Origin: Candidatus Cloacimonetes bacterium HGW-Cloacimonetes-2
Lineage (GTDB): Bacteria > Cloacimonadota > Cloacimonadia > Cloacimonadales > Cloacimonadaceae
Assembly: GCA_002842035.1 (NCBI GenBank)
Contig: PHBP01000001.1
Coordinates: forward strand, 467,557 to 531,556
Direction: 5' to 3'
Length of the DNA: 64,000 nucleotides
Made by a program: the position numbers and the translations under genes. Under the pieces are notes generated by a model, which did no database searches, was not told the DNA's origin, and saw nothing but the letters and a program-made list of their open reading frames with translations. Below are positions 53,411-62,764 of this stretch, in pieces (position 1 is the first letter of the stretch; every line of letters starts with the position of its first letter).

Positions 53411-55141
53411 CTAATCAGTTCCAAGTAAGTCGGCAATCGCTTCCCGTGCCTTTGCGGGATAGATCTCTCCATCGGTGGACAAGGCAGCAAGATCCAGGTA
53501 ATAGCGAGCCAAATCATACTGCTCCCGGGCGAGAAAGATCATACCCAAGTGATAGCTGATCTCCGAGGGAAGCTGTTCGACCGTAATCTTGATCTGAGAT
53601 GCGTAAAATAGTGCTTTATCATAGTCTTGCATCAGGTAATAATACCAGGCAAGGCTATCCAGATAGAAGTCGTTTTCCGGATCCTGCTCCACCGCCCGGT
53701 GAATCAGCATCCCGCCCTCTTCGAGCGCATCCTCACGGAATAGCAAAGCGTAGCCCAGCGAGTTTAGCAAGAGTCCACTCTCAGGATAGAGCTCTATACC
53801 ACTGCGCATCAAGGCGATAGATTCATCCGGTACGAGATTGTCCTCGCTATATTCCACTACCAGAGTAAAATCCCCCTCTCCACCCTTACCGCGGGAGATC
53901 AGGGTACTGGCAAAGCTCTTTTTGTAGTCCAGATACTCTTCTTCAGTGATCAGATCCCGCAGAGCCTTGCTGTAATGAACCAGATATGAGATTGCTTCAC
54001 TATCGTTTATCACCTTGGTGGCTTGGGTGAGAAAAGCCTCGTATTGATCTGTTTGATACTGGGATGGCTCAACGACCTGATCGGCAGTGGTTACCAGCAG
54101 ATAGAGGCTTAGGATAGTCTCGTAATCCGCTACGCTGTATAGTTTTGCCAGTAGTGGCTCAAGCTCTCTGGAATCAGCATCGATAATCGCATCAGCGATC
54201 AACGCAGCATAGCAACTGGTAAACTTGGGATCAGTTGCCGATATCTCCGCTAGCTTTGCTTCGAGTGCCCCCAGCCTATCCTTGTCACGACTGAATAGAG
54301 CTGCCAGGCAGAATATATTGTAGAGTTTGGGATCTTCAGTGGCAAAGATTTCCTGCTGTAGCTTGAGGATCAGCTCGGCACTCCCCTGCCCCAATACCTT
54401 CTCCAGAAACCGGTTCATCCTATCCTTATCGGCAGGATATCTATATGACTGAAAGAGTGTTATGGCAGATGCGTTGGAACCCAGATTGAGAATCAGTTCC
54501 AGCTCCAAATCCAGAGATTCCTCGTTTGGCTCGATCTGATTGTAGCGTTGCACCAGCTCCAGAGCTTTGCTTGGATTGAAGTAGTCATATGTCTGAGCGA
54601 GACTTAGTAGCACGTCCGGCTCAGGATTTGCAGCTTCAGCTCGTGCTAGGGCATCCAGGTTGAAGCTCTGCCTGAAGCGGTAATCATAGACGAAACGTAA
54701 GAAATGGATGCGGCCGGTAGGGTAGCGGTCTTCGAGCTCGCGTAAAGTCCAATCCAGCCTAATTGTATCCTGCACTGCCAGATAGCTGTTGTAAAGATTG
54801 TGTAGTATCTGTTCATCCAATACGATGCGCTCTCTGGTTTTCTCTACATCGGACGCCAAAGCATCCAGATCAATCTGCCCGGCGTCAAAACGGTATATAC
54901 TATTAAGGAGCAGGTGCTTACGTATTTGATAGCTTCTTGTTTCGTAGGTGAGGGCTTTCCGAAAGGCATCTTCTGCTACATCATAGTTACCCAGTTGCTG
55001 ATTGTAAACACCTGCAAAAAAGAAGTATAGCGAAGCATGACTGGGCTTTGTCTTGCTATTCTGGGCGATAACCCTGCGGTTTTGGCTGCAAGCTCCCAGC
55101 AAGCCCATTATGAGCAGTCCAAGGATCAGAAATCGCTTCAT
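53411..55141 (-). CDS. TPR-repeat lipoprotein
   Basis: 576 residues. Lipobox LLGAC (Cys near 18), then helical repeats, with clear TPR motifs at about 35-70 (HASLYFFFAGVYNQQLGNYDVAEDAFRKAL) and 480-555 (SGLLLNSLGYALLF, NDFYLDSLAWYYYLMQDYDKALFYAS, YDLARYYLDLAAL). A scaffold for assembling or transporting envelope material is plausible; such lipoproteins are common in FCB bacteria, for example in barrel assembly. Last gene of the long operon, 4 bases after the DUF4837 gene. No terminator is evident after it. Confidence 0.75.
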   Translation of the reverse strand: MKRFLILGLLIMGLLGACSQNRRVIAQNSKTKPSHASLYFFFAGVYNQQLGNYDVAEDAFRKALTYETRSYQIRKHLLLNSIYRFDAGQIDLDALASDVEKTRERIVLDEQILHNLYNSYLAVQDTIRLDWTLRELEDRYPTGRIHFLRFVYDYRFRQSFNLDALARAEAANPEPDVLLSLAQTYDYFNPSKALELVQRYNQIEPNEESLDLELELILNLGSNASAITLFQSYRYPADKDRMNRFLEKVLGQGSAELILKLQQEIFATEDPKLYNIFCLAALFSRDKDRLGALEAKLAEISATDPKFTSCYAALIADAIIDADSRELEPLLAKLYSVADYETILSLYLLVTTADQVVEPSQYQTDQYEAFLTQATKVINDSEAISYLVHYSKALRDLITEEEYLDYKKSFASTLISRGKGGEGDFTLVVEYSEDNLVPDESIALMRSGIELYPESGLLLNSLGYALLFREDALEEGGMLIHRAVEQDPENDFYLDSLAWYYYLMQDYDKALFYASQIKITVEQLPSEISYHLGMIFLAREQYDLARYYLDLAALSTDGEIYPAKAREAIADLLGTD

Positions 55142-55145
55142 TCGG

Positions 55146-56213
55146 CTACTTGATTACCAGTGTTCGGGAGATCATCTGCAGTTCCAGTAGTATAGCAAGT
55201 TTATCTCCGGCAGGGAAATAGACGCTGTTATCGACTATATAGGCGCGTTTGGTATCCGAATGCCAGAAGGCAAAGCTTTGGAAGGCTCCCCCGATCAGAT
55301 GGGTTCTGTTTTCCCACGGGCCGATCAAGCGCCAGCCTTCGTATCCTGCAAACTTGAACCGCTCCATCCTGATCTTGTCTTTGAAGATGGTATCTCCCTC
55401 AAAGTATTTGCCCCATATATGGTTACGCTTTTCGAACAACCAGTTTTCGGAGACGGAATCAGCCTGCATCGCTTCGTAATATACGGAGATGTATTTATCG
55501 GGTATCTCCCGGTTTTCGGCTCTGGAACGATAGAGCAAGGATAGAAAGCGTCCCTCGGCATCGTTGGAATAGAGCCGGTAGTTATCCGGAACTTTCATCG
55601 TAAAGGGATAGTTTTTCCAAAAGTCTGGGCCAATTATCTTGGATCTAAAACTCTGATAGGCGAGGCGTTCCGCATATCGCTTGAGCAGGTGGTTGAAGAT
55701 GTTTTCGTTCTGAAGCAGGGCAATCTTGGCAAGGCGGTCGCTGTCGCTGCCCAGAAGATAGAGGATCACTTGGTCTCTGGAGTGGTGATTCTTTGAGATA
55801 AAAAGATCGCCACCGGTCTGCGTAACTCGATCCAGATAGTCTTTTGGCAGGCTGGAGCGCATGTGGGTCGAGACATCGTCAGTCCCATTCAGATCACCGA
55901 TAAAGACTAGATTCTTGTAAGGATAGAGTTCGTTAAAGCGCTTGAGTTCAACAGGGATCAGGTTGAAATAGCGTTCATTGTAAACCAGGCTGATCTCACG
56001 CTCAATCGAGCGGCGCAACAGGGATTCCAGGGCTTGCCAGTTTTGCCTGCCGCAGAAGACATAGACGTCGTTATCCTCTCCAAATGCCAAGGGTTTGGCA
56101 TAATCCAGGATATTGTCATAAGCTGTGTAGCGATCGGGAGAAGCGCTGCTCTTGCCACAAGCAGATATTAGCAGAAGAGCAAGCGAGAGAATTATCAGTA
56201 GATAGTGTCTCAT
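55146..56213 (-). CDS. DUF4837 family lipoprotein
   Basis: 355 residues. Lipobox ISAC (Cys about 19). The body resembles DUF4837 proteins of Bacteroidetes: GEDNDVYVFCGRQNWQALES near 45-65, then P-F-T-M-K-V-P near 200, YISVYYE near 245, GKYFEGD and the GGAFQSFAFWH segment near 310-325. Function unknown in the family; it is usually found in the envelope of FCB bacteria. It lies between pgsA and the TPR lipoprotein, in one operon. Confidence 0.65.
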   Translation of the reverse strand: MRHYLLIILSLALLLISACGKSSASPDRYTAYDNILDYAKPLAFGEDNDVYVFCGRQNWQALESLLRRSIEREISLVYNERYFNLIPVELKRFNELYPYKNLVFIGDLNGTDDVSTHMRSSLPKDYLDRVTQTGGDLFISKNHHSRDQVILYLLGSDSDRLAKIALLQNENIFNHLLKRYAERLAYQSFRSKIIGPDFWKNYPFTMKVPDNYRLYSNDAEGRFLSLLYRSRAENREIPDKYISVYYEAMQADSVSENWLFEKRNHIWGKYFEGDTIFKDKIRMERFKFAGYEGWRLIGPWENRTHLIGGAFQSFAFWHSDTKRAYIVDNSVYFPAGDKLAILLELQMISRTLVIK

Positions 56214-56222
56214 AAGTCTATC

Positions 56223-56765
56223 CTATTTAATAGGTTTAAGGTAGTTGATCCCACTGATCACCGTGATCAGAGTGACCAGCCAGAACCAGATGGCTATGAT
56301 CAGTCGGAAGCTTTCTGAGGGGCCACCGGCAGCCCAGACTATCAGAGCGGTAATGATACCCAGCATCTGCATAACAGTCTTGATCTTACCGAGTTTGTCG
56401 GCAGCTACGATTATGCCCTTTCTTTGGTAGATCTCACGAAGTACCGTGATCAGCAGCTCCCGCCCTAGGATGATCCAGAAGATCCACTGGCTCAAGCGGT
56501 AAGGATCGATAAAAGTGAGTCCGGCCAGGGCTGTGAGTACCAGGAGTTTATCCGCCAGGGGATCCATAATCTTACCGAAATTGCTGATGATATTGTGTTT
56601 ACGTGCCAGATAGCCATCCAGGAAGTCGGTGAACGATGCCACGCAGAAGACGATCAGAGCCAGCCAGATTGTAACAGGACGATCACAGAAGAATAGATAC
56701 CAGGCAAATACCGGAATCAGGAGGACTCTGAGCAGGGTCAAAGCATTGGGAACATTACGGTTCAT
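56223..56765 (-). CDS. pgsA: CDP-diacylglycerol-glycerol-3-phosphate 3-phosphatidyltransferase
   Basis: 180 residues. The CDP-alcohol phosphotransferase motif D-G-x2-A-R-x8-G-x3-D-x3-D is present as DGYLARKHNIISNFGKIMDPLAD. Four or more membrane helices. It makes phosphatidylglycerophosphate, the first step to phosphatidylglycerol. The frame opens with GTG at 56789, but the family begins at MNRNVPNALTLLRV, so I start at ATG 56765. This overlaps the preceding FtsX-like gene by 11 nt. Confidence 0.9.
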   Translation of the reverse strand: MNRNVPNALTLLRVLLIPVFAWYLFFCDRPVTIWLALIVFCVASFTDFLDGYLARKHNIISNFGKIMDPLADKLLVLTALAGLTFIDPYRLSQWIFWIILGRELLITVLREIYQRKGIIVAADKLGKIKTVMQMLGIITALIVWAAGGPSESFRLIIAIWFWLVTLITVISGINYLKPIK

Positions 56766-57609
56766 CCGTGATCTCCGGCTCCGGCTCACTTACTTTGACC
56801 TGTATCTCGCCCTCGTGCAAGCGGTTATCATGATCCATCAAATGGATGAAGATCATTACCAGCAAGCTGCCAATCAAAAGCGTTACAGCCACTGCACCCA
56901 TGTACCAATACGGCAGGATGAAGGCTAAGACATTCTGCCAGGCGAGGATGGCATAAGTTCCCAAGCCAAGTACCAGGGGCACCACCAATAGCATAATGCT
57001 GTGGTTGCGAGTCTGTGATTTATGGCGAAGGTAATCGACTACGGAGACTTGCTTGCGCTTGTGCAGCAGCAGCAGTCTCTGCTCAAAGTGCATTCTGACA
57101 AAGATAAAGACTATCAGCAGCAGAATGCCTATCAGGATGTCGCTGAGGATTTTAAGGAGGATCAAGCTCTTTAGCTTAGCTTCACTTTTTGCCCAGGCAA
57201 TCGACTGTGCATCGATGTCTTCTTCCGGGATAAACTGGCGCAAGGTATTGATAATATTGGTCTTTGCCCAGCGTGATGCAGGGATAGCCCTGAGCTCTAA
57301 GGTGATCAAATCAGGAAAGCTAAATCCGGCAAGCAGGTCGTCAGACACCGGTAAGCTATAAGTATCGACCAATTCACGTCCTGCCTGTGCCCCGGTCTCA
57401 AAATGGAGACTGTCCAGCTCCGGAAAGCGCTTTAGCTCTGCCATCATAGGACTAACCTTGCTGGTATCGGCTACATAAGCATAGATCGGATAGGAAGTGA
57501 GATCTTCCAATTGCTGCTGTTGTGCTTCTTCAAACTTGTAATGCACGGCAATCCAAGCCATTGCAAGGATGCTGATCAGGGCAAGTATCGCATAGAATCT
57601 GGAGCTCAT
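56755..57609 (-). CDS. FtsX-like membrane protein
   Basis: 284 residues. One helix at about 5-24, an extracytoplasmic region to about 145, then three helices (about 150-175, 205-225, 235-260) and a short charged tail: this is the FtsX topology and length. The outer domain has an FtsX-type pattern (LKRFPELDSLHFETG, then LPVSDDLLAGFSFPDLITLEL). FtsX with FtsE links division to cell-wall hydrolysis. No ftsE is adjacent; the M23 peptidase that FtsX complexes often control lies 4 kb upstream. Annotation is by shape and weak motif only. Confidence 0.5.
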   Translation of the reverse strand: MSSRFYAILALISILAMAWIAVHYKFEEAQQQQLEDLTSYPIYAYVADTSKVSPMMAELKRFPELDSLHFETGAQAGRELVDTYSLPVSDDLLAGFSFPDLITLELRAIPASRWAKTNIINTLRQFIPEEDIDAQSIAWAKSEAKLKSLILLKILSDILIGILLLIVFIFVRMHFEQRLLLLHKRKQVSVVDYLRHKSQTRNHSIMLLVVPLVLGLGTYAILAWQNVLAFILPYWYMGAVAVTLLIGSLLVMIFIHLMDHDNRLHEGEIQVKVSEPEPEITDEP

Positions 57610-57610
57610 A

Positions 57611-58264
57611 TTATCCTCTGTGTCTGATTCGGTAAATCAAGTATTTATATGTGTCACGGCTAATACAGGTCTCGAACTTGTCAAGTGAAGACTTAGCTAC
57701 TGCCTCGAGGACTGCTTTGTCTCTGTCTTTGGGATAGATCAGGATAGCTTCCCCATCGGGTGCCAGATTGCGGCTAATGCAATCCATAAGATCATCTATA
57801 GTGCAGCTTAGTTCCTGTCTGCCAATGGCTCTGCTGATAATTGGAGATGATCTGCCGGATTCCACTGGTTGCCAGGGAGGATTAGAGATGATCAGATCGT
57901 ATTTAGCAGGCGCAAGCCAGGATCTCAAATCAGCCTCGATAAACTCGATCTGAAGCCCACAGCGAAGCGCGTTATCCCGGCTGAGCATAACTTCTTCCTT
58001 TTGGATCTCCAGCGCTGTAATGCGCCAGTTTGGCCTTTTAAGCCCCAGCATAATGCTCACTGCCCCACAGCCGGAACCCAGTTCCAGGACATTGAGATCC
58101 TGAATTGTATGATGCTCAAGAGCCGCCCCCACCAATTCCGCGGATGCAGTTGTGACAGGCTGGTAGCGCATATCCTGATAGATAATCAGGTCATCAACAG
58201 GCAGTTTGATCGCTTTGAGCCGGCTCTCGCTCAGCGTGAAAGCTCCAACATCCGATCCAGACAA
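57611..58264 (-). CDS. SAM-dependent methyltransferase, TrmN6/HemK-like
   Basis: 217 residues. Class I methyltransferase: motif I VLELGSGCGAVSIML near 60-75, then ALEIQKEE, and the N6-adenine/glutamine catalytic motif ISNPPWQP near 130. It resembles TrmN6 (tRNA1Val adenine-37-N6) and related COG4123 proteins; release-factor methylation by a HemK-like enzyme is the alternative. The only start in frame before the domain is TTG at 58264, giving a 34-nt overlap with nadA, which is longer than usual, and no ribosome site is evident, so the exact start is uncertain. Confidence 0.75.
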   Translation of the reverse strand: MSGSDVGAFTLSESRLKAIKLPVDDLIIYQDMRYQPVTTASAELVGAALEHHTIQDLNVLELGSGCGAVSIMLGLKRPNWRITALEIQKEEVMLSRDNALRCGLQIEFIEADLRSWLAPAKYDLIISNPPWQPVESGRSSPIISRAIGRQELSCTIDDLMDCISRNLAPDGEAILIYPKDRDKAVLEAVAKSSLDKFETCISRDTYKYLIYRIRHRG

Positions 58265-59136
58265 GCAACTGCCCTGGCAGCAATCTGTGGCTCCACCTCT
58301 ATCAAATGCTGTTCCTTCTGAAGTGCCAGGAGCAGGTCTTCTATCCCCGTCTTCTTCATATTCTGGCAGATAGCTGCTGTGGAGAGCGCTTCAATCTTCT
58401 TGTCCGGGTACTTGTATTTGAGGTAATCCACCATTGCATTCTCTGTCGCGAGGATCACTTCATCGTGCTCCGCCACATAATTCATCATCCCGCTGGTGGA
58501 CATCACCATATCGGCAAGCTCCAGTACTTCATAGCGGCATTCTGGATGAGCTAATAGTTTGTATCCCGGATACTTGGCTTTTACTTCGTTCAAGTGTCTG
58601 AGCGTAAGTCCCCAGTGATGCACCGGACAGTATCCATCCCAGACAATCACGTTTCTGCCAGTCTGTTTGGCTGCCCAAGTACCCAGGTTCTGATCCGGGA
58701 CAAAAAGAATCGGTGTGTGTTTGGGGATGGAATTCACTATCTTTACCGCGTTGGAAGAAGTGCAGCAGATATCGCTTTCGGCTTTAACTTCCACCGAGGA
58801 ATTCACATAGCAAATCACCACCGCACCGGGGTGTTGAGCTTTGAATTCTCGCAATTGCTCTGCTGTGATCATATCTGCCATGGGACATCCCGCATCTGCC
58901 ACAGGTAACAAGACCCTGGCTCCGGGATTGAGGATAGCGGCAGTTTCCGCCATAAACCTCACGCCACAAAAGACTATGATATCTGCCTTGGCCTCTTTTG
59001 CCAGGATGGATAGCTGCAAGGAATCTCCACGATAATCCGCAGCTTCCTGAATCTCCACCGCCTGGTAATTATGTGCCAGAATGATGGCACTCTTCTCTGC
59101 CTTCAGTTGCTTTATCTGCTCTATGATTTCATTCAT
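58231..59136 (-). CDS. nadA: Quinolinate synthase A
   Basis: 301 residues. It has the three cluster Cys in VADAGCPMAD, WDGYCPVHH and ICQNMKKT, and the IILAHNYQAVEIQEAADYRGDS start typical of NadA. It condenses iminoaspartate with dihydroxyacetone phosphate to quinolinate using a 4Fe-4S cluster, a step in NAD synthesis. No nadB or nadC is beside it. It follows the PspC gene by 10 bases in the ten-gene operon. Confidence 0.95.
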   Translation of the reverse strand: MNEIIEQIKQLKAEKSAIILAHNYQAVEIQEAADYRGDSLQLSILAKEAKADIIVFCGVRFMAETAAILNPGARVLLPVADAGCPMADMITAEQLREFKAQHPGAVVICYVNSSVEVKAESDICCTSSNAVKIVNSIPKHTPILFVPDQNLGTWAAKQTGRNVIVWDGYCPVHHWGLTLRHLNEVKAKYPGYKLLAHPECRYEVLELADMVMSTSGMMNYVAEHDEVILATENAMVDYLKYKYPDKKIEALSTAAICQNMKKTGIEDLLLALQKEQHLIEVEPQIAARAVACLDRMLELSR

Positions 59137-59146
59137 TTTGTGCTCT

Positions 59147-59524
59147 TCAGGGCTCCAGAGGCATCACTATCCACAAGAGTAGATAGATGACTATCCCTCC
59201 TCCACCCAATAGTGTTAGTCCCACAAACGCCAATCTTACAATAGCCGGATCTGTATTCATCGCAACAGCTAAACCGCTGCAAACACCACCGATCATCTTA
59301 TCCCCACGCAGGCGTAAGAGCCTGTATGCCGGTTGCTGACCGCTATAATCCATCTGAGGCAGGACGATCCAGAGCACTATGTAAACAACCAGGCTATTGC
59401 CAGTATTGAGGAGTAGTAGCAAGAAGATCAGCCTGATATAGATGGCTTCGAAGCCCAGGGATTCAGCCAGACCTCCGCAGACTCCTGCGAAGACTTTGTT
59501 TTGGATAGAACGATGTAACTGCAT
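59147..59524 (-). CDS. Tandem PspC-domain protein
   Basis: 125 residues with two PspC domains in a row: residues 4-58 (VFAGVCGGLAESLGFEAIYIRL, ending VLWIVLP) and 69-122 (IGGVCSGLAVAMNTDPAIVRL, ending LLWIVMP). PspC proteins sit in the membrane and act in stress response or signalling; single-domain forms are commoner. It lies between dut and nadA in the operon with a 17-base gap; regulatory partners (PspA/PspB) are absent here. Confidence 0.85.
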   Translation of the reverse strand: MQLHRSIQNKVFAGVCGGLAESLGFEAIYIRLIFLLLLLNTGNSLVVYIVLWIVLPQMDYSGQQPAYRLLRLRGDKMIGGVCSGLAVAMNTDPAIVRLAFVGLTLLGGGGIVIYLLLWIVMPLEP

Positions 59525-59541
59525 AATTATACTCCTAAAAC

Positions 59542-59976
59542 TCAGTGTCCGGTACTGCCAAATCCGCCATCAGCACGCTCTGTAGCGCCAAGATCGGGGG
59601 ATTCCTCCAGCTCAATCTCGGGAAGCTTGCTGATCACCATCTGGCAAATGCGCATTCCCGGCTCGATCCGGAAACTCTCATTACTCAGATTTACCAATAT
59701 TACTTTGATTTCTCCGCGGTAATCGGCATCGATGGTGCCGGGACTATTGACTATCCCGATCCCATTGTTAAGCGCCAGCCCACTCCGCGGACGAATCTGG
59801 GCTTCAAAACCAATAGGCAGCTCAATTGCCAATCCGGTCGGTACAGCAAGCCTGGCTCCTGGAGCCATTTCAATTGCCGCGTCAAGATCTGCCGATAGAT
59901 CATATCCAGCGCTATGCAAGCTCATCTTGAGAGGAGCTACAGCACTATCGCTCAAGAGCTTGTATCTAATCTTCAA
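59542..59976 (-). CDS. dut: dUTP diphosphatase
   Basis: 144 residues. All dUTPase motifs: motif 1 [10 protein letters not shown], motif 2/3 [33 protein letters not shown] segment, and motif 5 ADGGFGSTG near the end. It hydrolyses dUTP to dUMP as a trimer. The start is TTG at 59976, overlapping the polyprenyl synthase stop by 4 nt (TTGA). Confidence 0.93.
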   Translation of the reverse strand: MKIRYKLLSDSAVAPLKMSLHSAGYDLSADLDAAIEMAPGARLAVPTGLAIELPIGFEAQIRPRSGLALNNGIGIVNSPGTIDADYRGEIKVILVNLSNESFRIEPGMRICQMVISKLPEIELEESPDLGATERADGGFGSTGH

Positions 59977-60863
59977 GACTTTCTGGTCAGGAGGTAATCA
60001 GCCAGAATCTGCAGCATCCTGGAGCGTTCGCCCAAGCCACCAATCGCAGTCTTGGCTTTGTGAATCAGATCTTCGGCTTGCTTGCGCGAAGCTTCTATTC
60101 CATAGACTGAGGGGAAGGTTGCCTTTTGCACATCCGCATCTTTGCCGATGCTCTTACCGAGCTCTTCCTGAGTGCCTTCGATATCCAAGAGATCATCCAC
60201 GATCTGGAAGGCTATGCCGATGCAACGTCCATATTCTTCTATCAGTTCCAGCTCTTTCTCAGGAGCTCCTCCCGCCATCGCACCCAGCCTCAGGCTGAGA
60301 TTGATCAAGCGTCCGGTCTTGTTTTCGTGAATATAATTCAGAGTCTTTTTATCGACCTTCTTACCCTCGCAGGCAATATCCATCATCTGTCCGGAGATAA
60401 GCCCGACCGCACCGCATTCGTGAGCTATCTCGCGCACGAATTGAGAGCGCAGAGCCGGATCAATTTCCGCTAAAGTAACCAACTCAAAAGCACTTACCAA
60501 TAGCGAATCTCCCGCCAGCATCGCCTCACCCTCGCCAAATACCGCATGGCAGGATTTCTTGCCTCGGCGATACTCGTCGTTGTCTATATCAGGCAAATCA
60601 TCGTGGATCAAAGAAAAGGTATGGATCATCTCCAGTGCTGCGGCAACCGGGATTATGGGCTCTACATTGTCCTGATAGAGCTGAAATGCTAACATTGCCA
60701 GATAGGGACGCAATTTCTTTCCACCTGCGAAGATGCTATAACGCAATGCCTTGTGGACTTCTTTGGGATACTCGTCTTTGCGGGGCAGGTAGCGATCCAG
60801 GATGATATTGACCAGCTCCTGCTTTTCTTTCATATCTTTCTTGAGTAGTACTTTATGATCCAT
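59973..60863 (-). CDS. ispA: Polyprenyl (farnesyl/geranylgeranyl) diphosphate synthase
   Basis: 296 residues. First Asp-rich motif DDLPDIDND near residue 93 and the second DDLLDIEG near 218, with K-Q-E...HENKTG and GGAPEKELE segments. The length and motif type fit a short-chain (C15-C20) synthase. It overlaps xseB by 11 nt and dut by 4 nt. Chain length cannot be fixed from sequence: the position just before the first DDxxD holds HTFSLIH. Confidence 0.9.
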   Translation of the reverse strand: MDHKVLLKKDMKEKQELVNIILDRYLPRKDEYPKEVHKALRYSIFAGGKKLRPYLAMLAFQLYQDNVEPIIPVAAALEMIHTFSLIHDDLPDIDNDEYRRGKKSCHAVFGEGEAMLAGDSLLVSAFELVTLAEIDPALRSQFVREIAHECGAVGLISGQMMDIACEGKKVDKKTLNYIHENKTGRLINLSLRLGAMAGGAPEKELELIEEYGRCIGIAFQIVDDLLDIEGTQEELGKSIGKDADVQKATFPSVYGIEASRKQAEDLIHKAKTAIGGLGERSRMLQILADYLLTRKS

Positions 60864-61095
60864 CCGATTCCTCCCGGGGATTCTCGGCTAATAGTTCCTT
60901 TTCGACGCTGGAGAGCTTGGCTTCGGCTTCGCTGAGTTTATTGCGGCAATGCTTTAGATATTGCATACCCTTCTCATAAAGAGACATAATCTGCTCCAGT
61001 TCCACATTGTCGGATGCCATCTTCTCGGCTATTTCTTCCAGTATGGTAAGCGCTTTCTCAAAACTGAGCTCCCGGATATTGTCTTTCTGTTCCAT
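60853..61095 (-). CDS. xseB: Exodeoxyribonuclease VII small subunit
   Basis: 80 residues, the family's usual size: SFEKALTILEEIAEKM, then VELEQIMSLYEKGMQYLKHC. It forms a helical hairpin that binds the XseA catalytic subunit, which is not in this window. GGGAG lies before the ATG. First gene of the operon, with a consensus promoter right upstream. Confidence 0.92.
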   Translation of the reverse strand: MEQKDNIRELSFEKALTILEEIAEKMASDNVELEQIMSLYEKGMQYLKHCRNKLSEAEAKLSSVEKELLAENPREESDGS

Positions 61096-61123
61096 AAGCT
61101 ACTCCCTTTCGTGATAGACGGCA

Positions 61124-61151
61124 ATTATATAGACAGACTTGATTTTGTCAA
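61124..61151 (-). promoter_or_regulatory. Consensus sigma70 promoter of the ten-gene operon
   Basis: Minus strand: -35 TTGACA (61146-61151), 16-nt spacer, -10 TATAAT (61124-61129), both perfect. It ends directly after the thiN stop codon (61152), and the ATG of xseB is 29 bases past the -10 box. Confidence 0.85.
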
Positions 61152-61820
61152 TTACAAAATGGTGACAATAGCTAAAACCCTGCCCGTTTTCTTGCCAATC
61201 CAAGCCCCACGCTCCGTAAGCCGGTTGCTGATGCCCCTCGTTTGCTTAGAATCCAGTGCCAATCCATCCAGTGGGTAATACAGCCCCTTACTCCCGATCA
61301 GCTCAACACTTTCTGACAGAGCAATCAATGACAGAGTGCTTCCTGCGGGATATTCCAGATGAGTCTCCTGATCCAAAAGAAAGACAATCTGATCCGCGCT
61401 TTCGATGCGGATTCGAGCTCCCTTTCCCTCGCCCAGGCTGAGATTTTGCACCAGCGCAAGGGCGTGGTCAAACCTGCCTCCCAGGTCATTGCAGATCACA
61501 ATCTTACGATAACCCCGCTCCAGCGCATTCAGAATTGCCAGCTCCGTATCGGTCTCATTCTTCTCTACCGGATAGCGTAGTATCTCCAAATCATCTTCAA
61601 AACTGCCGGTCCATTCCTGTGCCAAAGAATCCAAATCCCCGATCAATAGCCCCGGCTTCAGCCCAAGCAGTTTCGCATACTCATAGCCCTTATCTATAGC
61701 AATAACAATATCTTGCATCTGGATGAAGCTATAGCCGCTAACAATACTTTGAGGACTGTGATTGGTGATCAGCCAGGCAGTGCCGGCTTTAGTTGTTTGA
61801 ATAGGCATAGATGGTTTCAT
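61152..61820 (-). CDS. thiN: Thiamine pyrophosphokinase
   Basis: 222 residues. Typical motifs: IAIDKGYEYAKLLG near 38, LIGDLDSL near 58, ILNALERG near 90 and NDLGGRFDHALA near 108-119. It transfers pyrophosphate from ATP to thiamine. The N-terminal 15 residues before AWLITNH overlap the M23 peptidase gene by 32 nt; an internal ATG at 61808 is an alternative start. No TPP riboswitch is visible before it. Confidence 0.85.
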   Translation of the reverse strand: MKPSMPIQTTKAGTAWLITNHSPQSIVSGYSFIQMQDIVIAIDKGYEYAKLLGLKPGLLIGDLDSLAQEWTGSFEDDLEILRYPVEKNETDTELAILNALERGYRKIVICNDLGGRFDHALALVQNLSLGEGKGARIRIESADQIVFLLDQETHLEYPAGSTLSLIALSESVELIGSKGLYYPLDGLALDSKQTRGISNRLTERGAWIGKKTGRVLAIVTIL

Positions 61821-62697
61821 CTATGAAATTGAGATATTCGGAGGGATTGACCTTTTCACCCCCAGCTATTACCTCATAATGCAGATGCGGTCCGGTGGAA
61901 AGCCCTGATGATCCCATCAAACCAATGATCTGTCCTTTGTAAACCCGGTCCCCTTCCCGCACTTGGTTGGAATAGAGGTGCGCATACATAGTCTCATATC
62001 CGTTTTCGTGATCGAGCCGGATAAACTTGCCATACCCCTCGTCATATCCAACCCGCTTGACAACACCTGCTGCCGTAGCATAAATCGCTGTACCGATATC
62101 ATTTGAAAAGTCTATCCCAAAGTGAAATTCCATCTCCTGATGAATGGGATGGAAACGCAATCCCCAGCCATCTGAGACTCTACCAAAGCAGGGATATATC
62201 GATGGCGCTCCGATCTTGGATATCGGCTTGCGAACCACTTCATCTTCTCCTTTTATCGAGGCGATGAGAGTATCCAGCCTTACCTGAAGAGCACCCAAAC
62301 GATTGTCAACGGTTACGATATAAGTCTGATTGTCTTTGTACTTGCCCACATAAGGATATTCTGTCTCATTCACCGGGCTGCGCCCTGTCCGAAGCGAATC
62401 AAGCATCACATTGATGCTATCCAGGGTGCTGCTCATCGTGGATATCTGCTTTTCCAGACGCACTTTGAGCTGAGTATTTTCGGTTCTGAGAGAATTAACT
62501 TGGGCATTCTGAGCCGCAAAATTGCTATAGCTGATGAGGAGGGAAATGGTGGAAATGACCAGAAAAACGAGTAGTAACAGCAATCCCCAGAGCCAGATCC
62601 GATGGATGCTTAGCTCCCGTTCGCGACCATCCATCCCATATTGGTAGGACACTCTCAAACGATTTGGCGGGATAAAATCTTTCTCTTCGTTTTCCAT
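61789..62697 (-). CDS. M23-family murein endopeptidase (LytM type)
   Basis: 302 residues from the ATG at 62697. An N-terminal cytoplasmic stretch, one membrane helix (about 25-50), a coiled coil (about 55-85), and a C-terminal LytM domain with zinc ligands in HFGIDFS (H-x3-D) and GPHLHYEV (H-x-H), plus MYAHLYSNQVREGDRVYKGQIIGLMGSSG. It cleaves peptidoglycan cross-links or activates such enzymes. The frame opens at a TTG (62730) without a ribosome site; the ATG is preceded only by AAAGAT, so the start is uncertain. Confidence 0.88.
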   Translation of the reverse strand: MENEEKDFIPPNRLRVSYQYGMDGRERELSIHRIWLWGLLLLLVFLVISTISLLISYSNFAAQNAQVNSLRTENTQLKVRLEKQISTMSSTLDSINVMLDSLRTGRSPVNETEYPYVGKYKDNQTYIVTVDNRLGALQVRLDTLIASIKGEDEVVRKPISKIGAPSIYPCFGRVSDGWGLRFHPIHQEMEFHFGIDFSNDIGTAIYATAAGVVKRVGYDEGYGKFIRLDHENGYETMYAHLYSNQVREGDRVYKGQIIGLMGSSGLSTGPHLHYEVIAGGEKVNPSEYLNFIDETIYAYSNN

Positions 62698-62764
62698 ATC
62701 TTTATGACGGTGGTGCAACTTATGAGCCAAAAGCCGGTGATTGCAGACATCGATTGCAGTTTTT

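Noticed and set aside
61821..61900. TPP riboswitch before thiN
   Set aside because: The region is coding sequence of the M23 peptidase and lacks the conserved THI box.
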